Shown: positions 20,405 through 31,215 of the stretch, in pieces
How the letters are laid out: each line of letters opens with the position of its first letter
Position numbering within the stretch: position 1 is the stretch's first letter
Source of the DNA: Mycobacterium sp. 852014-50255_SCH5639931
Lineage (GTDB): Bacteria > Actinomycetota > Actinomycetes > Mycobacteriales > Mycobacteriaceae
Direction of reading: 5' to 3'
DNA length: 64,000 nucleotides
Assembly: GCF_001665605.1 (NCBI RefSeq)
Contig: NZ_LZSV01000016.1
Span: 248,001-312,000 of the forward strand
Notes under the pieces: generated by a model
Database searches by the model: none
Seen by the model: only the letters and a program-made list of their open reading frames with translations
What the model was told of the DNA's origin: nothing
Position numbers and translations under genes: made by a program

Positions 20405-20462
20405 TCTCAGGATTGTGCCACTCGGCGCGCTAATTCCGGTGCAGCCGGGCTGTGGCGGTGCG

Positions 20463-22313
20463 CTAAGCCCGCGATTCGAGCAGATCGACGATGCTGCGCG
20501 CCTGCTCCTCGACGGTACGGTCCGGCGTAAGCCGCAGGTCGGGGTTTGCCGGCGGCTGATACGGGCTGTCGATGCCCGTGAAGTGCGCGATCTCGCCCGC
20601 GCGGGCCTTGGCGTACAGCCCCTTCGGATCACGCTGCTCGCATTCTTCGATCGGGGTATCGCAGAACACCTCGACGAAGTCGAACCCCGCAGCGGCGTGC
20701 ACATTACGAGCCATCTCGCGTTGCTCGGTCAGCGGGCTGATCGCCGGCACCAGCACGACGTTGCCGCAGTCGGCGAGCAACGCGGCCACATGTGCCAGCC
20801 GGCGCAGATTCTCGGCGCGGTCGGCCATGCTGAAGCCCAGGTCGGCGTTCAAACCGTGTCGCAGGTTGTCGCCATCGAGAACGTAAGCGGGCGTGCCCTT
20901 TTCGAGCAGCATCTGCTCTACCAGCATGGCCACCGACGATTTGCCGGAACCGGACAGGCCGGTGAACCACACCGTCTTGCCCCGCGGCCGGGCTTCGGCG
21001 ACGGCCGACGACTTGTGCCGCACGATGTTGGGGCTCGCCGTTTGCACCGAGACGTCGCGCAGCACCATGCCCGCGGCCACGGTGCCGTTGGTGTGCGGGT
21101 CGATGAGGATGAACGAACCGGTGCTGGCGTTGCGGGTGTACTCGTCGAGCAGCAGCGGCACCTGGGTACGCAGCGAAATTCGGCCAAGCTCGTTGAGCTG
21201 CAACGCCGTTGCGGACTTGTCGCGATGCAGGGTGTTCACGTCGAGCCGGTAGTCAAGCCCGGTCACCCTCGCGCGCGTGGTACGGGTGGTGTGCTTGATT
21301 ACGTAGTCGCGGCCAGGCTCCAGCGCCGCATCGTCGGCCATCCAGCACACGGTCGCATCGAATTCCTGCGTGACCCGGGGATGATTGTTGTTACGGGCGA
21401 TGAGATCACCGCGCGAGATGTCGATCTCGTCGGCCAGGCTCACCGACACGGCCATGGGCGGAAACGCTTCCTCCACTGGACCGTTCGGCCCTTCGATCGC
21501 GGTGATGCGGGTGGTCTTGCCGACCGGCAAAACGACGACTTCGTCTCCCGGACGCATGACCCCGCTGGCCACGGTGCCGGCGTAGCTGCGGTGGTCTTGA
21601 TGCTCGCGGGTGTGCGGCCGGATGACGTACTGGACTGGGAACCGCACGTCGACCAGGTTGCGGTCACCGGCGATGTAGACCTCCTCCAGGTGCGACAGCA
21701 GCGCCGGACCCTCATACCAGGGCGTCTGGTCCGACTTGGTCACCACGTTGTCGCCGTGCAGCGCGGAAAGCGGGATGGTGGCCACGTCGTGCACATCCAG
21801 GCGCGCGGCGAAGGCGTGGAATTCGTCCCGGATGGCCTCGAATTTGTCTCTGTCCCAACCGATCAGGTCCATCTTGTTGACGGCGAGAACGATGTGCCGG
21901 ATACCGAGCAGCGAGGCCAGGAAGGCGTGCCGGCGGGACTGCTCGAGCAGGCCGTGCCGGGCATCGACGAGCACGATCACGAGTTGGGCGGTCGACGCGC
22001 CGGTCACCATGTTGCGGGTGTACTGGATGTGGCCCGGGGTGTCGGCGATGATGAATTTCCGCTTGGGAGTTGCGAAATAGCGGTAGGCGACGTCGATCGT
22101 GATGCCCTGCTCGCGTTCGGCCCGCAAGCCGTCGGTCACCAGGGCCAGGTCGGTGTAGTCGTGGCCACGATCCTTGGACGTCTGTTCCACCGCCGCCCAC
22201 TGGTCCTCCATGACGGCCTTGGAGTCGTAGAGCAAGCGGCCGATCAGGGTGGACTTGCCGTCGTCGACGGAACCCGCGGTGGCGAGGCGAAGCAGCGTGG
22301 TGGGTGTGGCCAT
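20463..22313 (-). CDS. cysN: Sulfate adenylyltransferase subunit 1 / APS kinase (bifunctional)
   Basis: A 616-residue fusion, often called CysNC. Residues ~1-430 are the GTPase subunit of ATP sulfurylase ([13 protein letters not shown] at ~14-26, [19 protein letters not shown]). Residues ~440-616 are APS kinase (P-loop [12 protein letters not shown]). GTP hydrolysis drives APS formation with CysD, and the kinase domain phosphorylates APS to PAPS. Start ATG at 22313 overlaps the cysD stop (TGATG). The frame is open another ~145 codons upstream, but only as a shadow of cysD. It is the counterpart of Rv1286. Confidence 0.97.
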   Translation of the reverse strand: MATPTTLLRLATAGSVDDGKSTLIGRLLYDSKAVMEDQWAAVEQTSKDRGHDYTDLALVTDGLRAEREQGITIDVAYRYFATPKRKFIIADTPGHIQYTRNMVTGASTAQLVIVLVDARHGLLEQSRRHAFLASLLGIRHIVLAVNKMDLIGWDRDKFEAIRDEFHAFAARLDVHDVATIPLSALHGDNVVTKSDQTPWYEGPALLSHLEEVYIAGDRNLVDVRFPVQYVIRPHTREHQDHRSYAGTVASGVMRPGDEVVVLPVGKTTRITAIEGPNGPVEEAFPPMAVSVSLADEIDISRGDLIARNNNHPRVTQEFDATVCWMADDAALEPGRDYVIKHTTRTTRARVTGLDYRLDVNTLHRDKSATALQLNELGRISLRTQVPLLLDEYTRNASTGSFILIDPHTNGTVAAGMVLRDVSVQTASPNIVRHKSSAVAEARPRGKTVWFTGLSGSGKSSVAMLVEQMLLEKGTPAYVLDGDNLRHGLNADLGFSMADRAENLRRLAHVAALLADCGNVVLVPAISPLTEQREMARNVHAAAGFDFVEVFCDTPIEECEQRDPKGLYAKARAGEIAHFTGIDSPYQPPANPDLRLTPDRTVEEQARSIVDLLESRA

Positions 22314-23242
22314 CAGAAGTACCCCTGCCGTTTGCGGTCTTCCATCCCGGCCTCCGAGATTCGGTCGTCGGCCCTGGTCGCGCCGCGTTCGGTCAGCCGG
22401 GACACCGCCGTCTCGGCGATGACCTCCTCCACCGTCGTGGCCTCCGATTCCACGCATCCGGTGCAGGTGACGTCCCCGACGGTGCGGAAACGCACCGTCG
22501 CTTCGAACACCGGCTCGTCGTCGCGCGGCTGCATGTGCCGGTCGACCGCCAGCAGCATGCCGTCGCGGCGGAACACCTTGCGCCGGTGCGCGTAATAGAT
22601 CGAGGGCAGCCCGATGTTCTCCGCGCCGATGTAGGACCAGATGTCGAACTCGGTCCAGTTCGACAGCGGGAAGGCCCGGATGTGCTCGCCCTTGTGGTGC
22701 CGGCCGTTGTAGAGGTTCCACAGCTCGGGCCGCTGCGCCTTCGGGTCCCATTGGCCGAACTCGTCGCGGAAGCTGAACACCCGCTCCTTGGCGCGCGCCT
22801 TCTCCTCGTCGCGGCGCGCTCCGCCGAACGCCGCGTCGAACTTGTTCTCCCGGATGGCGCGAAGCAGCGTCACCGTCTGGATCGGGTTGCGTCCCTGCTT
22901 CGGCTCGACGACGCGCCCGGCGTCGATGTCTTCCTGAACCGAGGCGATCACCAGGCGCACCCCGTGCTCGGCGACCAGCTCGTCACGGGTGGCGATCACC
23001 TCGTCGAAGTTGTGGCCGGTGTCGACGTGCATCACGGGGAACGGCAACCGCCCGGGCCGGAACGCCCGCAGCGCCAGGTGCAGCATGACGATGGAGTCCT
23101 TGCCCCCCGAGAACAACAGCACGGGCCGCTCGAACTCGGCGGCCACCTCCCGGATGATGTGGATGGCTTCGGCCTCCAGCGAGCGCAGATGGCTCAACTC
23201 GTACTGGCCGGCGGCGGGGGCCGCCTTCAGATCGCTGGTCAT
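22313..23242 (-). CDS. cysD: Sulfate adenylyltransferase subunit 2
   Basis: A 309-residue ATP pyrophosphatase-type enzyme that makes APS from ATP and sulfate. The PP-loop is LFSGGKDSIVML (~43-54). KQGRNPIQTVTLLRAIRENKFDAAFGG and the C-terminal GDVTCTGCVESEA are family signatures. It is first in the cysDN operon and overlaps cysN by one base. A good promoter sits upstream, and GAGGAAG precedes the ATG. The counterpart is Rv1285. In mycobacteria, PAPS feeds both cysteine and sulfolipid synthesis. Confidence 0.97.
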   Translation of the reverse strand: MTSDLKAAPAAGQYELSHLRSLEAEAIHIIREVAAEFERPVLLFSGGKDSIVMLHLALRAFRPGRLPFPVMHVDTGHNFDEVIATRDELVAEHGVRLVIASVQEDIDAGRVVEPKQGRNPIQTVTLLRAIRENKFDAAFGGARRDEEKARAKERVFSFRDEFGQWDPKAQRPELWNLYNGRHHKGEHIRAFPLSNWTEFDIWSYIGAENIGLPSIYYAHRRKVFRRDGMLLAVDRHMQPRDDEPVFEATVRFRTVGDVTCTGCVESEATTVEEVIAETAVSRLTERGATRADDRISEAGMEDRKRQGYF

Positions 23243-23296
23243 AGCTTCCTCGGGTAAACCTGGTTGAGTCGGTCATATTTGGCAGCTTTGCCCTCC

Positions 23297-23326
23297 ATAG
23301 CATCAGTTCGCGCCGACGGTTGTCAA
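23297..23326 (-). promoter_or_regulatory. SigA-type promoter for cysDN
   Basis: On the minus strand a consensus -35 TTGACA (23326-23321) and a -10 TGCTAT (23302-23297) are separated by 18 bases, about 50 bases upstream of cysD. No Cys-responsive element was recognised in the short leader. Confidence 0.55.
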
Positions 23327-23428
23327 GTGGGGGCCGCCTCACGGCGCGGAGGACGGCCATGCGACGTATCGGGTCAAGACCGGCGGCAACCCTTTTCCGG
23401 CCGATGCCTGGTGCGACAGCATGAACGG

Positions 23429-23866
23429 ATGACCTCCGACCCTGCACCCGCCGGCCCACCACCGAGCGGCCGCGACGTCATCGCGCAATTCCTCCCCCAA
23501 TCGGCGTTCGTCGCCAAGCTGGGCATCGTCGCCGACCAACTTGAGGAGCACGAGGTCAGGCTCCGTCTGCCGTGGGACCCGTCCAACGTCACCATCGGCG
23601 ACATGGTCCATGGAGGCGCTATCGCCACACTCGCCGATGTGACCGTCATGGCGGCGGCGTGGTGCGGGGCCGAGGCACCCCCGGAACTGCGGGGCGTAAC
23701 CGTGTCGATGACGTTGGACTTCATGGCCCCCGCCCGGGCCACCGACGTGATCGGCGTCGGCCGGGTGCTGCGGCGCGGCCGGTCGCTGATCAACTGCGAG
23801 GCCGAGATCGTCGACGCGCAGGGCCAGCTTGTCGCGAAGGCCCTCGCCACCTACAAGGTCGGTTAG
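23429..23866 (+). CDS. PaaI-type hotdog-fold thioesterase
   Basis: A 145-residue single-domain hotdog protein. Motifs are VHGGAIATLADVTVMAAAW (active-site region), VSMTLDFMAPARATDVIGVGRVLRRGRSL and a final CEAEIVDAQGQLVAKALATYKV, typical of PaaI acyl-CoA thioesterases. Its acyl substrate is unknown. ATG at 23429 is preferred to upstream in-frame codons because the N-terminal sequence before it is not hotdog-like. Its 3' end overlaps the end of canA by four bases (convergent). Confidence 0.85.
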   Translation: MTSDPAPAGPPPSGRDVIAQFLPQSAFVAKLGIVADQLEEHEVRLRLPWDPSNVTIGDMVHGGAIATLADVTVMAAAWCGAEAPPELRGVTVSMTLDFMAPARATDVIGVGRVLRRGRSLINCEAEIVDAQGQLVAKALATYKVG

Positions 23867-24354
23867 AGCGTCACTTCCTCGAGCTTGCCCGTGGCGACGT
23901 CGAAGACGAACCCGCGAAGCGAGACATGCTTGGTCACGAATTGGCTGTTCTCGATGCGGCGCAGCGACTGCCGGACGTCCTCGCCCACGTCGGGGAATGC
24001 CTCGGCCGCCCACGGCGGCTTGACGCCGGTCTCCTCCTGAATGGCGCGCTTGAAGTCGTCGTCGGTGAAGGTGAGCATCCCGCAGTCGGTGTGGTGGATC
24101 AGGATGATCTCGCGGGTCCCCAGCAACCGCTGGCTGATGGCGAGCGAGCGGATGACGTCGTCGGTGGCGACTCCGCCGGCGTTGCGGATGACGTGCGTCT
24201 CGCCCTCGTTGAGGCCGAGGAGGCGGTAGACGTCGAGCCGGGCGTCCATACACGCGACCACCGCGACGTGTTTGCTCGGCGGCATCGGCAGCGGGCCCTG
24301 GAAGCCGCTCGCGTATTGGGCGTTGTTGGCCAGGTAGTCATCGGTAACCGTCAC
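23863..24354 (-). CDS. canA: Beta-carbonic anhydrase
   Basis: A 163-residue beta-class carbonic anhydrase, counterpart of Rv1284, that interconverts CO2 and bicarbonate. Zn ligands lie in CMDARLD (Cys, Asp-Arg dyad) and HHTDCG (His, Cys). The GTG at 24354 is set by GAGGAGG 6 bases upstream and gives VTVTDDYL as in M. tuberculosis. The reading frame extends 19 codons further up to an ATG, but that ATG lacks a ribosome site. It is divergent from the opp operon. Confidence 0.94.
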   Translation of the reverse strand: MTVTDDYLANNAQYASGFQGPLPMPPSKHVAVVACMDARLDVYRLLGLNEGETHVIRNAGGVATDDVIRSLAISQRLLGTREIILIHHTDCGMLTFTDDDFKRAIQEETGVKPPWAAEAFPDVGEDVRQSLRRIENSQFVTKHVSLRGFVFDVATGKLEEVTL

Positions 24355-24490
24355 GCGCGCCTCCTCGGGATATCGCGGCCTGAAAGTAGCAACGAACCAC
24401 CCGTAATTCACTCATGAGAATCAGCCGGATCACAAGGACGGGCCCGGCTCGTTAACCTGTCCCAATGCGAGGCGGGCGGTGTGGTCGGGG

Positions 24491-25468
24491 ATGATCCGCT
24501 TCTTGGCGCGCCGATTGCTCAACTACGTCGTGCTGCTGGCGCTGGCGTCCTTTCTGACGTTCTGCCTGACGTCGGTGGCGTTCCGCCCACTGGACAGCCT
24601 GTTGCAACGCAGTCCGCGTCCGCCACAGTCGGTGATCGATGCGAAGGCTCATGCGCTCAACTTGGACAAGCCAATACCGATCCGCTACGCGCAGTGGGCC
24701 TCGCACGCCGTTCGTGGCGACTTCGGAAAGACCATCACCGGACAGCCCGTCGGCGCCACACTCTGGCGCCGCGTCGGGGTCACCCTGCGGCTCCTGGTCG
24801 TCGGGTCGCTGGCCGGCACGGTCCTCGGCATCGCGGCCGGCGCCTGGGGAGCCATCCGCCAGTACCGACTCAGTGACCGCCTCGTCACCATGGTGGCGCT
24901 GCTGGTCCTGAGCACCCCGACGTTCGTCATCGCCAGCCTGTTGATCCTGGGTGCGCTGCGGGTGAACTGGGCTTTGGGCGTGCACCTCTTCGATTACACC
25001 GGCGAAACCTCGCCGGGGGTGAGCGGCGGGCTCGGGCACCATTTGGTGGACCGGTTGCGGCATTTGATTCTGCCCACGCTCACCCTGACGTTGGCCGCCG
25101 CCGCGGGATACAGCCGTTATCAGCGCAACGCGATGCTCGACGTTCTGGGCCAGGATTTCATTCGCACCGCGCGCGCCAAAGGGCTTACCCGCCGGCGCGC
25201 GTTGGTCAAGCACGGGTTGCGCACGGCGCTCATACCGTTGGCCACCCTGTTCGCCTACGGGGTGGCCGGGCTGGTCACCGGCGCGGTGTTCGTGGAAAAG
25301 ATCTTCGGCTGGCATGGCATGGGTGAATGGCTGGTACAGGGCATCGCCACACAGGACACCTACATCATCGCCGCGATCACGCTGTTCTCGGGCACGGTGG
25401 TGCTGCTGGCCGGCCTGCTCTCCGACGTCTTCTACGCCGCTCTTGATCCGAGGGTGCGGGTGTCATGA
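24491..25468 (+). CDS. oppB: Oligopeptide ABC importer, permease
   Basis: A 325-residue inner-membrane permease (counterpart of Rv1283c). An N-terminal helix (LLNYVVLLALASFLTFCL) is followed by about five more transmembrane segments and the permease EAA-like loop QDFIRTARAKGLTRRRALVKHGLR. It is first in oppBCDA. The ATG at 24491 aligns with the family start (MxRxLARRLLNY); a GTG 12 bases earlier is an alternative with a better-spaced ribosome site (GAGGCGGGCG). Confidence 0.94.
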   Translation: MIRFLARRLLNYVVLLALASFLTFCLTSVAFRPLDSLLQRSPRPPQSVIDAKAHALNLDKPIPIRYAQWASHAVRGDFGKTITGQPVGATLWRRVGVTLRLLVVGSLAGTVLGIAAGAWGAIRQYRLSDRLVTMVALLVLSTPTFVIASLLILGALRVNWALGVHLFDYTGETSPGVSGGLGHHLVDRLRHLILPTLTLTLAAAAGYSRYQRNAMLDVLGQDFIRTARAKGLTRRRALVKHGLRTALIPLATLFAYGVAGLVTGAVFVEKIFGWHGMGEWLVQGIATQDTYIIAAITLFSGTVVLLAGLLSDVFYAALDPRVRVS

Positions 25469-26391
25469 CGACCGAACCCAAAGTGGAAGGCGCTCAGGGC
25501 ATCTCGGCGCCGAAGGCATCGGAGTTCACCTCGCGCCGGACTCTTGTGCTGCGCAGGTTCGTCCGCAACCGGTTGGCGGTCGTGTCGCTGGCGCTGCTGG
25601 TGCTGCTGTTCGTCGGCTGCTACACGCTGCCTGCGGTGCTGCCGTATTCCTATGACGACCTCGACTTCGACGCGCTGCTGCAACCACCGAACAGCCGGCA
25701 CTGGTTGGGCACCAACGCGCTGGGGCAGGACTTGCTGGCGCAGATCCTGCGGGGCATGCAGAAGTCGATGCTGATCGGCGTCTGCGTGGCGGTCATCTCA
25801 ACCGGCATCGCTGCCACGGTCGGTTCGATCGCCGGCTATTTCGGTGGCTGGCGCGACCGGGCGCTGATGTGGCTGGTCGACCTGCTGCTGGTGGTGCCCA
25901 GCTTCATCCTCATCGCCATCGTCACACCGCGAACCAAGAGCTCGGCCAACATACTGATGCTCGTCTTGCTGCTGGCCGGATTCGGCTGGATGATCAGCTC
26001 GCGCATGGTGCGGGGCATGACCATGAGTCTGCGCGAGCGCGAATTCATCAGGGCCGCAAGGTACATGGGGGTTTCCAGCCGACGGATCATCCTCGGTCAC
26101 GTGGTACCGAACGTGGCCTCCATCTTGATCATCGACGCCGCCCTCAACGTCGCCTCGGCCATCCTGGCCGAGACCGGGCTCAGCTTTCTCGGTTTCGGCA
26201 TTCAGCCGCCCGACGTGTCGCTGGGCACGTTGATCGCCAATGGCACCCAGTCCGCGACCACCTTCCCGTGGGTGTTCCTGTTCCCGGCGGGCGTGCTGGT
26301 GTTGATCCTGGTGTGCGCCAACGTGACCGGCGACGGCCTGCGCGACGCCCTGGACCCCGGCAGCGGCATGCTGCGAGGTGGCGCCCGGTGA
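25465..26391 (+). CDS. oppC: Oligopeptide ABC importer, permease
   Basis: A 308-residue permease (counterpart of Rv1282c) with six predicted membrane segments. The EAA motif region is [28 protein letters not shown]. The N-terminal ~35 residues are cytosolic. The ATG overlaps the oppB stop by four bases (ATGA), so translation is coupled. It pairs with OppB to form the channel. Confidence 0.95.
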   Translation: MTTEPKVEGAQGISAPKASEFTSRRTLVLRRFVRNRLAVVSLALLVLLFVGCYTLPAVLPYSYDDLDFDALLQPPNSRHWLGTNALGQDLLAQILRGMQKSMLIGVCVAVISTGIAATVGSIAGYFGGWRDRALMWLVDLLLVVPSFILIAIVTPRTKSSANILMLVLLLAGFGWMISSRMVRGMTMSLREREFIRAARYMGVSSRRIILGHVVPNVASILIIDAALNVASAILAETGLSFLGFGIQPPDVSLGTLIANGTQSATTFPWVFLFPAGVLVLILVCANVTGDGLRDALDPGSGMLRGGAR

Positions 26392-28226
26392 GCCCGCTGC
26401 TGGAGGTGACCGACCTGGCCGTCAACTTTCCGACGGACGGCGAACCGGTGACCGCGGTGCGCGGCATCAGTTACAGCATCGCCCCGGGCGAGGTTGTGGC
26501 CATGGTCGGCGAATCGGGCTCGGGCAAGTCGGTTTCGGCGATGGCGGTGGTGGGCCTGCTGCCGGAGTACGCGCGGGTGCGCGGCTCGGTGCGGTTGCAC
26601 GACACCGAGTTGCTGGGTCTCGGGGACGATGCGATGTCGCGGTTCCGCGGCAAGACGGTCGGGATGGTGTTCCAGGATCCGATGTCGGCGCTGACACCCG
26701 TCTACACCGTCGGCGACCAGATCGCCGAGGCGATCGAAATTCATCAGCCGCACGTTGGCAAGAAGGCCGCCCGCCGGCGCGCGGTGGAACTGCTCGGGCT
26801 GGTCGGCATCGCGCAGCCGGAACGGCGCGCCCGGGCGTTTCCGCACGAGCTGTCCGGCGGCGAACGGCAGCGGGTGGTGATCGCGATCGCGATCGCCAAC
26901 GACCCGGATCTGCTGATCTGTGACGAACCCACCACCGCCCTGGACGTCACCGTGCAGGCGCAGATCCTCGAGGTGCTCAAGACGGCGCGCGACGTCACCG
27001 GCGCGGGGGTGCTGATCATCACCCACGACCTGGGCGTGGTCGCCGAGTTCGCCGACCGGGCGCTGGTGATGTACGCCGGCCGGGTCGTCGAATCCGCCGG
27101 GGTGCACGACCTTTACCGCGATCGCCAAATGCCATACACCGTCGGGCTATTGGGCTCCGTTCCGCGGCTGGACGCCGCCCAGGGCACTCGGCTGGTCCCC
27201 ATCCCCGGCGCGCCCCCGTCCTTGGTTGGCCTGGAACCCGGCTGCCCCTTCGCGCCGCGCTGCCCTCTCGTCATCGACGAATGCCGAGCGGACGAACCGG
27301 AATTGCTCCCGGTCGGGGTGGATCACCGCGCGGCCTGCATCCGGACCGACCGGGTGAACGGGCGCAGCGCGGCGGACATCTACGGGGTCAACACGGAGGC
27401 CCCCCGAACCGAATCCGGCGACTCGTCGGTCGTCGTGCGCGTGCGCGATCTGGTCAAGACGTACCGGCTGACGAAGGGCGTGGTGTTACGCCGCACCGTC
27501 GGGGAGGTCCGCGCGGTCGACGGCGTCAGTTTCGAGCTGCGCCAGGGCCGCACGCTAGGCATCGTCGGCGAGTCCGGCTCCGGCAAGTCCACCACCCTGC
27601 ACGAGATCCTGGAGCTCGTTGCACCGCAATCGGGCTCGATCGAAGTGCTCGGTACCGATGTCGCGACCCTGAGCGCCTCCCACCGGCGATCGTTGCGACG
27701 CGACATTCAGGTGGTGTTCCAGGACCCGGTGGCCGCGCTGGACCCCCGCCTGCCGGTGTTCGACCTGATCGCCGAGCCGTTGCTGGCCAACGGCTTCGAC
27801 AAAGACCACACCAACGCGCGCGTGGCAGAGCTGCTTGACATCGTGGGGTTGCGCCGGGCCGACGCCGCCCGCTATCCGGCCGAGTTCTCCGGTGGGCAGA
27901 AGCAGCGCATCGGCATCGCCCGGGCGGTCGCACTACAACCGAAGATCCTGGCACTCGACGAGCCGGTGTCCGCCCTCGACGTATCCATCCAGGCCGGCAT
28001 CATCAACCTGCTGCTCGACCTGCAGGAGCAGTTCGGCCTGTCGTATCTGTTCGTGTCCCATGACCTTTCGGTGGTCAAACACCTCGCTCACCAGGTGGTG
28101 GTGATGTATGCCGGCGCGATCGTGGAGCAGGGCGACAGCCGGCAGGTGTTCGGCGATCCGCAGCACGATTACACCCGGCGGCTTTTGGGCGCCGTGCCAC
28201 AACCGGATCCGGGCAAACGTGTCTAG
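26388..28226 (+). CDS. oppD: Oligopeptide ABC importer, double ATPase
   Basis: A 612-residue fusion of two ATP-binding cassettes (OppD and OppF in one chain; counterpart of Rv1281c). Cassette 1 has Walker [13 protein letters not shown] (~42-53), signature LSGGERQR, and Walker B DEPTTALD. Cassette 2 has [12 protein letters not shown], signature FSGGQKQR and DEPVSALD. An oligopeptide/dipeptide C-terminal motif with Cys ([10 protein letters not shown]) follows the first cassette. The GTG at 26388 overlaps the oppC stop (GTGA). Earlier open frame is a shadow of oppC. Confidence 0.95.
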   Translation: MSPLLEVTDLAVNFPTDGEPVTAVRGISYSIAPGEVVAMVGESGSGKSVSAMAVVGLLPEYARVRGSVRLHDTELLGLGDDAMSRFRGKTVGMVFQDPMSALTPVYTVGDQIAEAIEIHQPHVGKKAARRRAVELLGLVGIAQPERRARAFPHELSGGERQRVVIAIAIANDPDLLICDEPTTALDVTVQAQILEVLKTARDVTGAGVLIITHDLGVVAEFADRALVMYAGRVVESAGVHDLYRDRQMPYTVGLLGSVPRLDAAQGTRLVPIPGAPPSLVGLEPGCPFAPRCPLVIDECRADEPELLPVGVDHRAACIRTDRVNGRSAADIYGVNTEAPRTESGDSSVVVRVRDLVKTYRLTKGVVLRRTVGEVRAVDGVSFELRQGRTLGIVGESGSGKSTTLHEILELVAPQSGSIEVLGTDVATLSASHRRSLRRDIQVVFQDPVAALDPRLPVFDLIAEPLLANGFDKDHTNARVAELLDIVGLRRADAARYPAEFSGGQKQRIGIARAVALQPKILALDEPVSALDVSIQAGIINLLLDLQEQFGLSYLFVSHDLSVVKHLAHQVVVMYAGAIVEQGDSRQVFGDPQHDYTRRLLGAVPQPDPGKRV

Positions 28227-29889
28227 GCGGGTCGCGACGGCGCTTGTCGTTGTGGCACTTACGGTCTCCGGATGCTCACCGGCCATCAACGTCATGCCGG
28301 AAACCGGCCGCAACGCCGCCGAGATCGGCACAACCAGCGATATCAACCCGCAGGATCCCACCACCTTGCGGGACGGCGGCAGCCTGCGGCTGGCGCTCAG
28401 CGATTTCCCGCCCAACTTCAACATCCTGCACATCGACGGCAATTCGGCCGAAGTGGCCGCCATGATGAAGGCCACGTTGCCACGGGCATTCATCATCGGC
28501 GCCAACGGCTCGACCACGGTCGACACCGACTACTTCACCAACGTCGAACTCACCGGCACCGCACCGCAGGTGGTGACCTACACGATCAACCCGAAGGCGG
28601 TGTGGTCCGACGGCACCCCGATCACGTGGGAAGACATCGCCAGCCAAATCCACGCGCTGAGCGGAGCGGACAAGACGTTCGAGATCGCGGGACCCAGCGG
28701 CGCCGACCGGGTCGCGTCGGTCACCCGGGGTGCCGATGACCGGCAGGCCGTCATGACCTTCGCCAAACCGTACGCCGAGTGGCGCGGCATGTTCGCCGGC
28801 AACGGGATGCTGCTTCCCAAGAGCGTCACGGCCACGCCGGAGGCGTTCAACAAGGGCCAACTCGATGGGCCCGGCCCGTCGGCCGGCCCCTTCATCGTCA
28901 CGTCGCTGGACCGGACCACCCAACGGATCGTGTTGTCCCGCAACCCGAAATGGTGGGGCGCCCGTCCGCGCCTGGACAACATCACCTACCTGGTGCTGGA
29001 TGACGCCGCGCGGCTGCCCGCACTGCAGAACAACACCATCGACGCGTCGGGCGTCGGTACGGTCGACCAGCTGACCATCGCGCAGCGCACGAAGGGAATC
29101 TCGATCCGGCGCGCCCCTGCCCCCGCGTGGTCTCACTTCACGTTCAACGGTGCGCCCGGGTCGATCCTGGCCGACAAGCCGCTGCGTCTCGCGGTCGCCA
29201 AGGGCATCGACCGGCGCACCATCGCCAAGGTCGTCCAATACGGCCTCACCAGTGATCCGGTGGCGTTGGGCAACCACATCTATGTCGCCGGGCAGAAGGG
29301 TTATCAGGACAACAGCGCAGCCGTCCCCTACGACCCGGACGAGGCCCGGCGGGAACTCGACGCGCTGGGCTGGAAGTTGAACGGCCAGTTCCGCGAGAAA
29401 GACGGCCGCCCACTGGTCATCCGCGATCTGTTCTACGACGCCCAGGGCAGCCGGCAGTTCGCCCAGATCGCCCAGCACAGCCTCGCCCAGATCGGCGTCA
29501 AGCTCGAACTGGTGTCCCGGTCCGGCAGCGGATTCTTCACCAACTACATCAACGTCGGCGATTTCGACATCGCCCAATTCGGTTGGCTCGGCGATGCTTT
29601 CCCGCTCTCGGCGCTGACCCAGATCTACCTATCGGGTGGCGAAAGTAACTTCGGCAAGATCGGCAGCCCACAGATCGACGCGGCGATCGAACGGACCCTC
29701 GAAGAACTCGACCCCGCCAAGGCGCGGGCGTTGGCCAACGATCTCGACAAACTCATCTGGGCCGAGGGGTTCAGCCTGCCGCTGACGCAATCGCCGGGCG
29801 ACGTCGCGGTCCGCAGCACGCTGGCCAATTTCGGCGCCGCCGGGCTCGGCGACCTGCGCTACACCGCCATCGGGTTCATGCGCGGCTGA
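28219..29889 (+). CDS. oppA: Oligopeptide-binding lipoprotein
   Basis: A 556-residue extracellular solute-binding protein of family 5 (counterpart of Rv1280c). The signal peptide and lipobox TVSGCSP put the lipidated Cys at ~18. The mature domain includes [25 protein letters not shown] and [25 protein letters not shown], typical of SBP_bac_5. The GTG at 28219 overlaps the oppD stop by 8 bases and gives [19 protein letters not shown]. It completes the importer, which supplies peptides across the membrane. It ends in a 14-bp tail-to-tail overlap with the S33 peptidase gene. Confidence 0.94.
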   Translation: MSRRVATALVVVALTVSGCSPAINVMPETGRNAAEIGTTSDINPQDPTTLRDGGSLRLALSDFPPNFNILHIDGNSAEVAAMMKATLPRAFIIGANGSTTVDTDYFTNVELTGTAPQVVTYTINPKAVWSDGTPITWEDIASQIHALSGADKTFEIAGPSGADRVASVTRGADDRQAVMTFAKPYAEWRGMFAGNGMLLPKSVTATPEAFNKGQLDGPGPSAGPFIVTSLDRTTQRIVLSRNPKWWGARPRLDNITYLVLDDAARLPALQNNTIDASGVGTVDQLTIAQRTKGISIRRAPAPAWSHFTFNGAPGSILADKPLRLAVAKGIDRRTIAKVVQYGLTSDPVALGNHIYVAGQKGYQDNSAAVPYDPDEARRELDALGWKLNGQFREKDGRPLVIRDLFYDAQGSRQFAQIAQHSLAQIGVKLELVSRSGSGFFTNYINVGDFDIAQFGWLGDAFPLSALTQIYLSGGESNFGKIGSPQIDAAIERTLEELDPAKARALANDLDKLIWAEGFSLPLTQSPGDVAVRSTLANFGAAGLGDLRYTAIGFMRG

Positions 29890-31117
29890 CCCGGCGCAGC
29901 GGCGCCGGGATCGGCAGGATGCCCTCCACTGCGGCGGCAACGCCGATCGCCTTCCACAGCAGGCGCAGCTCCGGGCGCGGCGGAAGCGCGTCGAGCGCCG
30001 GGGCTTTCGCGGCGAGCCCGTCGAATTCGCCCCGCGACACCGCTTGGGCGATGGCGATCGCGGCGGGCTCGCGGAAGTCCAGCGCGCTGTGCGCCATGGT
30101 GAGCAGCTTCAACAGCACCGCGTGAGGCAGCAGCGCGGCCACGCGCTCGGCGACCGCCGGCGGGGTGATGAGGTCGCGGCCACCGGAAACCACCGCGGTG
30201 GGCCAGCCGAAATGCGGCATTTCGGCCACCAGGTCATAGGGCTCGTCCTCGAAAGTCGCCGTCTGCGTGCGTGCCTCGCGTTCCGCCACGGCCGGGTCCA
30301 GCGGAAGCCCGTCGGGTTCGGCGGCGTAGTCGAGTTCGCGGAACGCGATGCGGCTCACCAGGTCTTCCTCGTAGCGATACGGCAGGTTGCTCAGGGTGGT
30401 GAACCGGGACATCGCGCACCACAACAGCTTTCGACCATCCAGCAGCAGGTCGAGTTCGCGCTCGAGCAGGTCGGCGCCGCCGTAGCCGTAGATCGTCGCC
30501 ACCACCTGGGTGGCCGCCGCGGTCATCACCCCGGCGTCGACGAGCTTGCGCATTTTGGGCGCCAGCGCGGCGGTTTCGGGGCTATCGCCCCTGAGCAGGA
30601 GCCGACGGATCGCGCGGCGCACGATCACAATGTCATGCCGCGACAGCAGTGGAGAGTCGAGGATCATCGCCCGCACCCGGCCGGGATGGCGCACACCGAA
30701 CCCGGAGGCGATGTAGGTGCCGTACGACGCGCCGTAGATGACGGCCGAGTGGACGTGGGCGTCGTCGAGCACGGCGGCGATGTCGTCGACGACCTGGTTC
30801 ACGGTGATCGCTTCGGGGGGCAGGTCTGCGCCCGAGTCGTCGTGGCGCGACATACCCACCCCGCGGTGTTCGATCATGATGACGTCCAGGCCGGCAGCGG
30901 CCGCGCGGCGCCGCAGGCCCTTGTACAGCTGCACCGACGCCACGCCGGGGCCGCCCGGGATGATGACCAGTGGGTGCGCTGACTTCCGGCCGGTGCGCAC
31001 GTAGTACAGATCGAACTCTTCGCTGGTTTCCGGCGAGATCGGCCGACGCACGGGCCGCACACCGGGTAACGCCGCAAGCTTCTCCTGCACCCGGCGCCGC
31101 TTCGCATTCATCGTCAT
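29876..31117 (-). CDS. Alpha/beta hydrolase, peptidase S33-like (proline iminopeptidase type)
   Basis: A 413-residue predicted cytosolic hydrolase. The oxyanion motif IIPGGPGVASVQLY (~52-65) has the GGPG of S33 peptidases. EHRGVGMS follows, then the nucleophile elbow GASYGTY. The His lies in MAHSALDF near the end, and the acid in VSGGRDLITPP. It probably cleaves N-terminal Pro-peptides or small esters. It lies where M. tuberculosis has Rv1279, a GMC-type protein, so this position differs. The gene faces oppA, and a role in processing imported peptides is speculation. Confidence 0.85.
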   Translation of the reverse strand: MTMNAKRRRVQEKLAALPGVRPVRRPISPETSEEFDLYYVRTGRKSAHPLVIIPGGPGVASVQLYKGLRRRAAAAGLDVIMIEHRGVGMSRHDDSGADLPPEAITVNQVVDDIAAVLDDAHVHSAVIYGASYGTYIASGFGVRHPGRVRAMILDSPLLSRHDIVIVRRAIRRLLLRGDSPETAALAPKMRKLVDAGVMTAAATQVVATIYGYGGADLLERELDLLLDGRKLLWCAMSRFTTLSNLPYRYEEDLVSRIAFRELDYAAEPDGLPLDPAVAEREARTQTATFEDEPYDLVAEMPHFGWPTAVVSGGRDLITPPAVAERVAALLPHAVLLKLLTMAHSALDFREPAAIAIAQAVSRGEFDGLAAKAPALDALPPRPELRLLWKAIGVAAAVEGILPIPAPLRRVSRA

Positions 31118-31215
31118 CGCTGTCGGCCCGCCATGATCCCATTCTGCCGGGACGGCCGGCGGCCACCGCCGCGCCGGTCCACAGGCGGGGTTCGACGCAG
31201 CTCAGCGGGTTGGCG

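Noticed and set aside
20253..22595. 780-codon plus-strand frame opposite cysN
   Set aside because: Antisense shadow; cysN on the minus strand has intact GTPase and kinase motifs.
22314..22751. N-terminal extension of cysN
   Set aside because: The extra ~145 codons overlap cysD in another frame, and the cysN ATG at 22313 coincides with the cysD stop.
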